DNA from: Patescibacteria group bacterium
GTDB lineage: Bacteria > Patescibacteriota > Minisyncoccia > Phycocordibacterales > UBA12079
Direction: 5' to 3'
Length of the DNA: 12,968 bases
Assembly (NCBI GenBank): GCA_018894995.1
Contig: JAHIOZ010000146.1
Location: forward strand, 1 to 12,968
The notes under the pieces were generated by a model. The model made no database searches, had not been told where the DNA came from, and saw nothing but the letters and a program-made list of their open reading frames with translations. Of this stretch, positions 12,765-12,968 are shown piece after piece. The position numbers and the translations under genes were made by a program. Positions within the stretch are counted from its first letter, which is position 1. Each line of letters starts with the position of its first letter.

Positions 12765-12968
12765 ATGAAAAAGACATTTTTTTGGCTAATTATTATTATA
12801 TTCACTCTATCACTTACTTTAATAGGAGTTGGTTGTAAAGAGGAAGCTGCTCCTGCTGAAGAAGTTACAGAGGAGGAGGCTGCACCAGCAGAGGAGGAAA
12901 CGGCAGAGGCAACCGAGCCGGTTACGATCCAGTTCTGGCACAATTATGATGCTGGGGCCGGTCAAATC
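12765..12968 (+). CDS. ABC-transporter extracellular sugar-binding lipoprotein (N-terminal part)
   Basis: 68 codons run to the window edge. A lipoprotein signal peptide (MKKTFFWLIIIIFTLSLTLI) is followed by GVGC with C24 as the lipid-carrying cysteine; the -3 residue is G, slightly atypical. A low-complexity Glu/Ala/Pro linker follows (about 25-51), then EPVTIQFWHNYDAGAGQI, the first strand of a family 1 extracellular solute-binding protein. The protein would be anchored outside the membrane and hand sugars to a permease presumably encoded beyond the window. Linked operators and the amylase suggest maltodextrin as ligand, which is inference. Start ATG has AAAGGAGA 4 nt upstream. Confidence 0.85.
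   Translation, partial: MKKTFFWLIIIIFTLSLTLIGVGCKEEAAPAEEVTEEEAAPAEEETAEATEPVTIQFWHNYDAGAGQI

Noticed and set aside
12668..12943. 91-codon - strand frame rich in Ser/Ala/Val
   Set aside because: It mirrors the Glu/Ala/Pro linker of the sugar-binding lipoprotein, which has a signal peptide and ribosome site.

Overview
This is an AT-rich bacterial window that carries almost all of its genes on the + strand. No tRNA, rRNA or CRISPR array is visible, and there is no intact transposase or integrase. AT-rich codon use, strong AGGAGG-type ribosome sites, TTG/GTG starts, and a solute-binding lipoprotein with an Ala/Pro/Glu-rich linker suggest an anaerobic low-GC lineage such as Atribacterota or a clostridial/halanaerobial group. 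That placement is inference and weak.

Positions 1-7737 form an accessory island of toxin-antitoxin (TA)-type modules. In order they are: an XRE-ImmA regulator/peptidase (5' truncated) with a PIN-domain partner; a lone AAA/DUF4143 ATPase; a ribbon-helix-helix/MazF pair; a ribbon-helix-helix/RelE pair; a Phd-plus-HicB-like antitoxin with a HicA-like toxin; an AbrB/PIN (VapBC-like) pair; and a small helical protein with a MNT-type nucleotidyltransferase. Each module is a short, tightly spaced or overlapping gene pair, and several have an inverted repeat near their putative promoter. The gaps between modules hold decayed reading frames.

Positions 7759-8546 are a HemN/HemW-like radical SAM gene broken by a frame-shifting internal deletion that removed most of the catalytic barrel.

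Positions 8618-12968 are a carbohydrate locus. It has a LacI-family repressor on the - strand, a secreted GH13 alpha-amylase with a C-terminal putative starch-binding domain, and the start of a sugar ABC-transporter binding lipoprotein. The upstream regions of the amylase and the binding protein are near copies. Each has a TTGCAw-16-TATArT promoter, a TGGAAACGCTTCCA operator just past the start point, a second GGAAGCGCTTCC operator 67-69 bp further on, and a leader with two extra Shine-Dalgarno-like sites about 46 nt apart. The simplest reading is a LacI-type repressor that controls itself, extracellular starch cleavage and maltodextrin uptake as one regulon. A region with IS21-like end repeats and a transposase-like fragment separates the amylase from the transporter gene.
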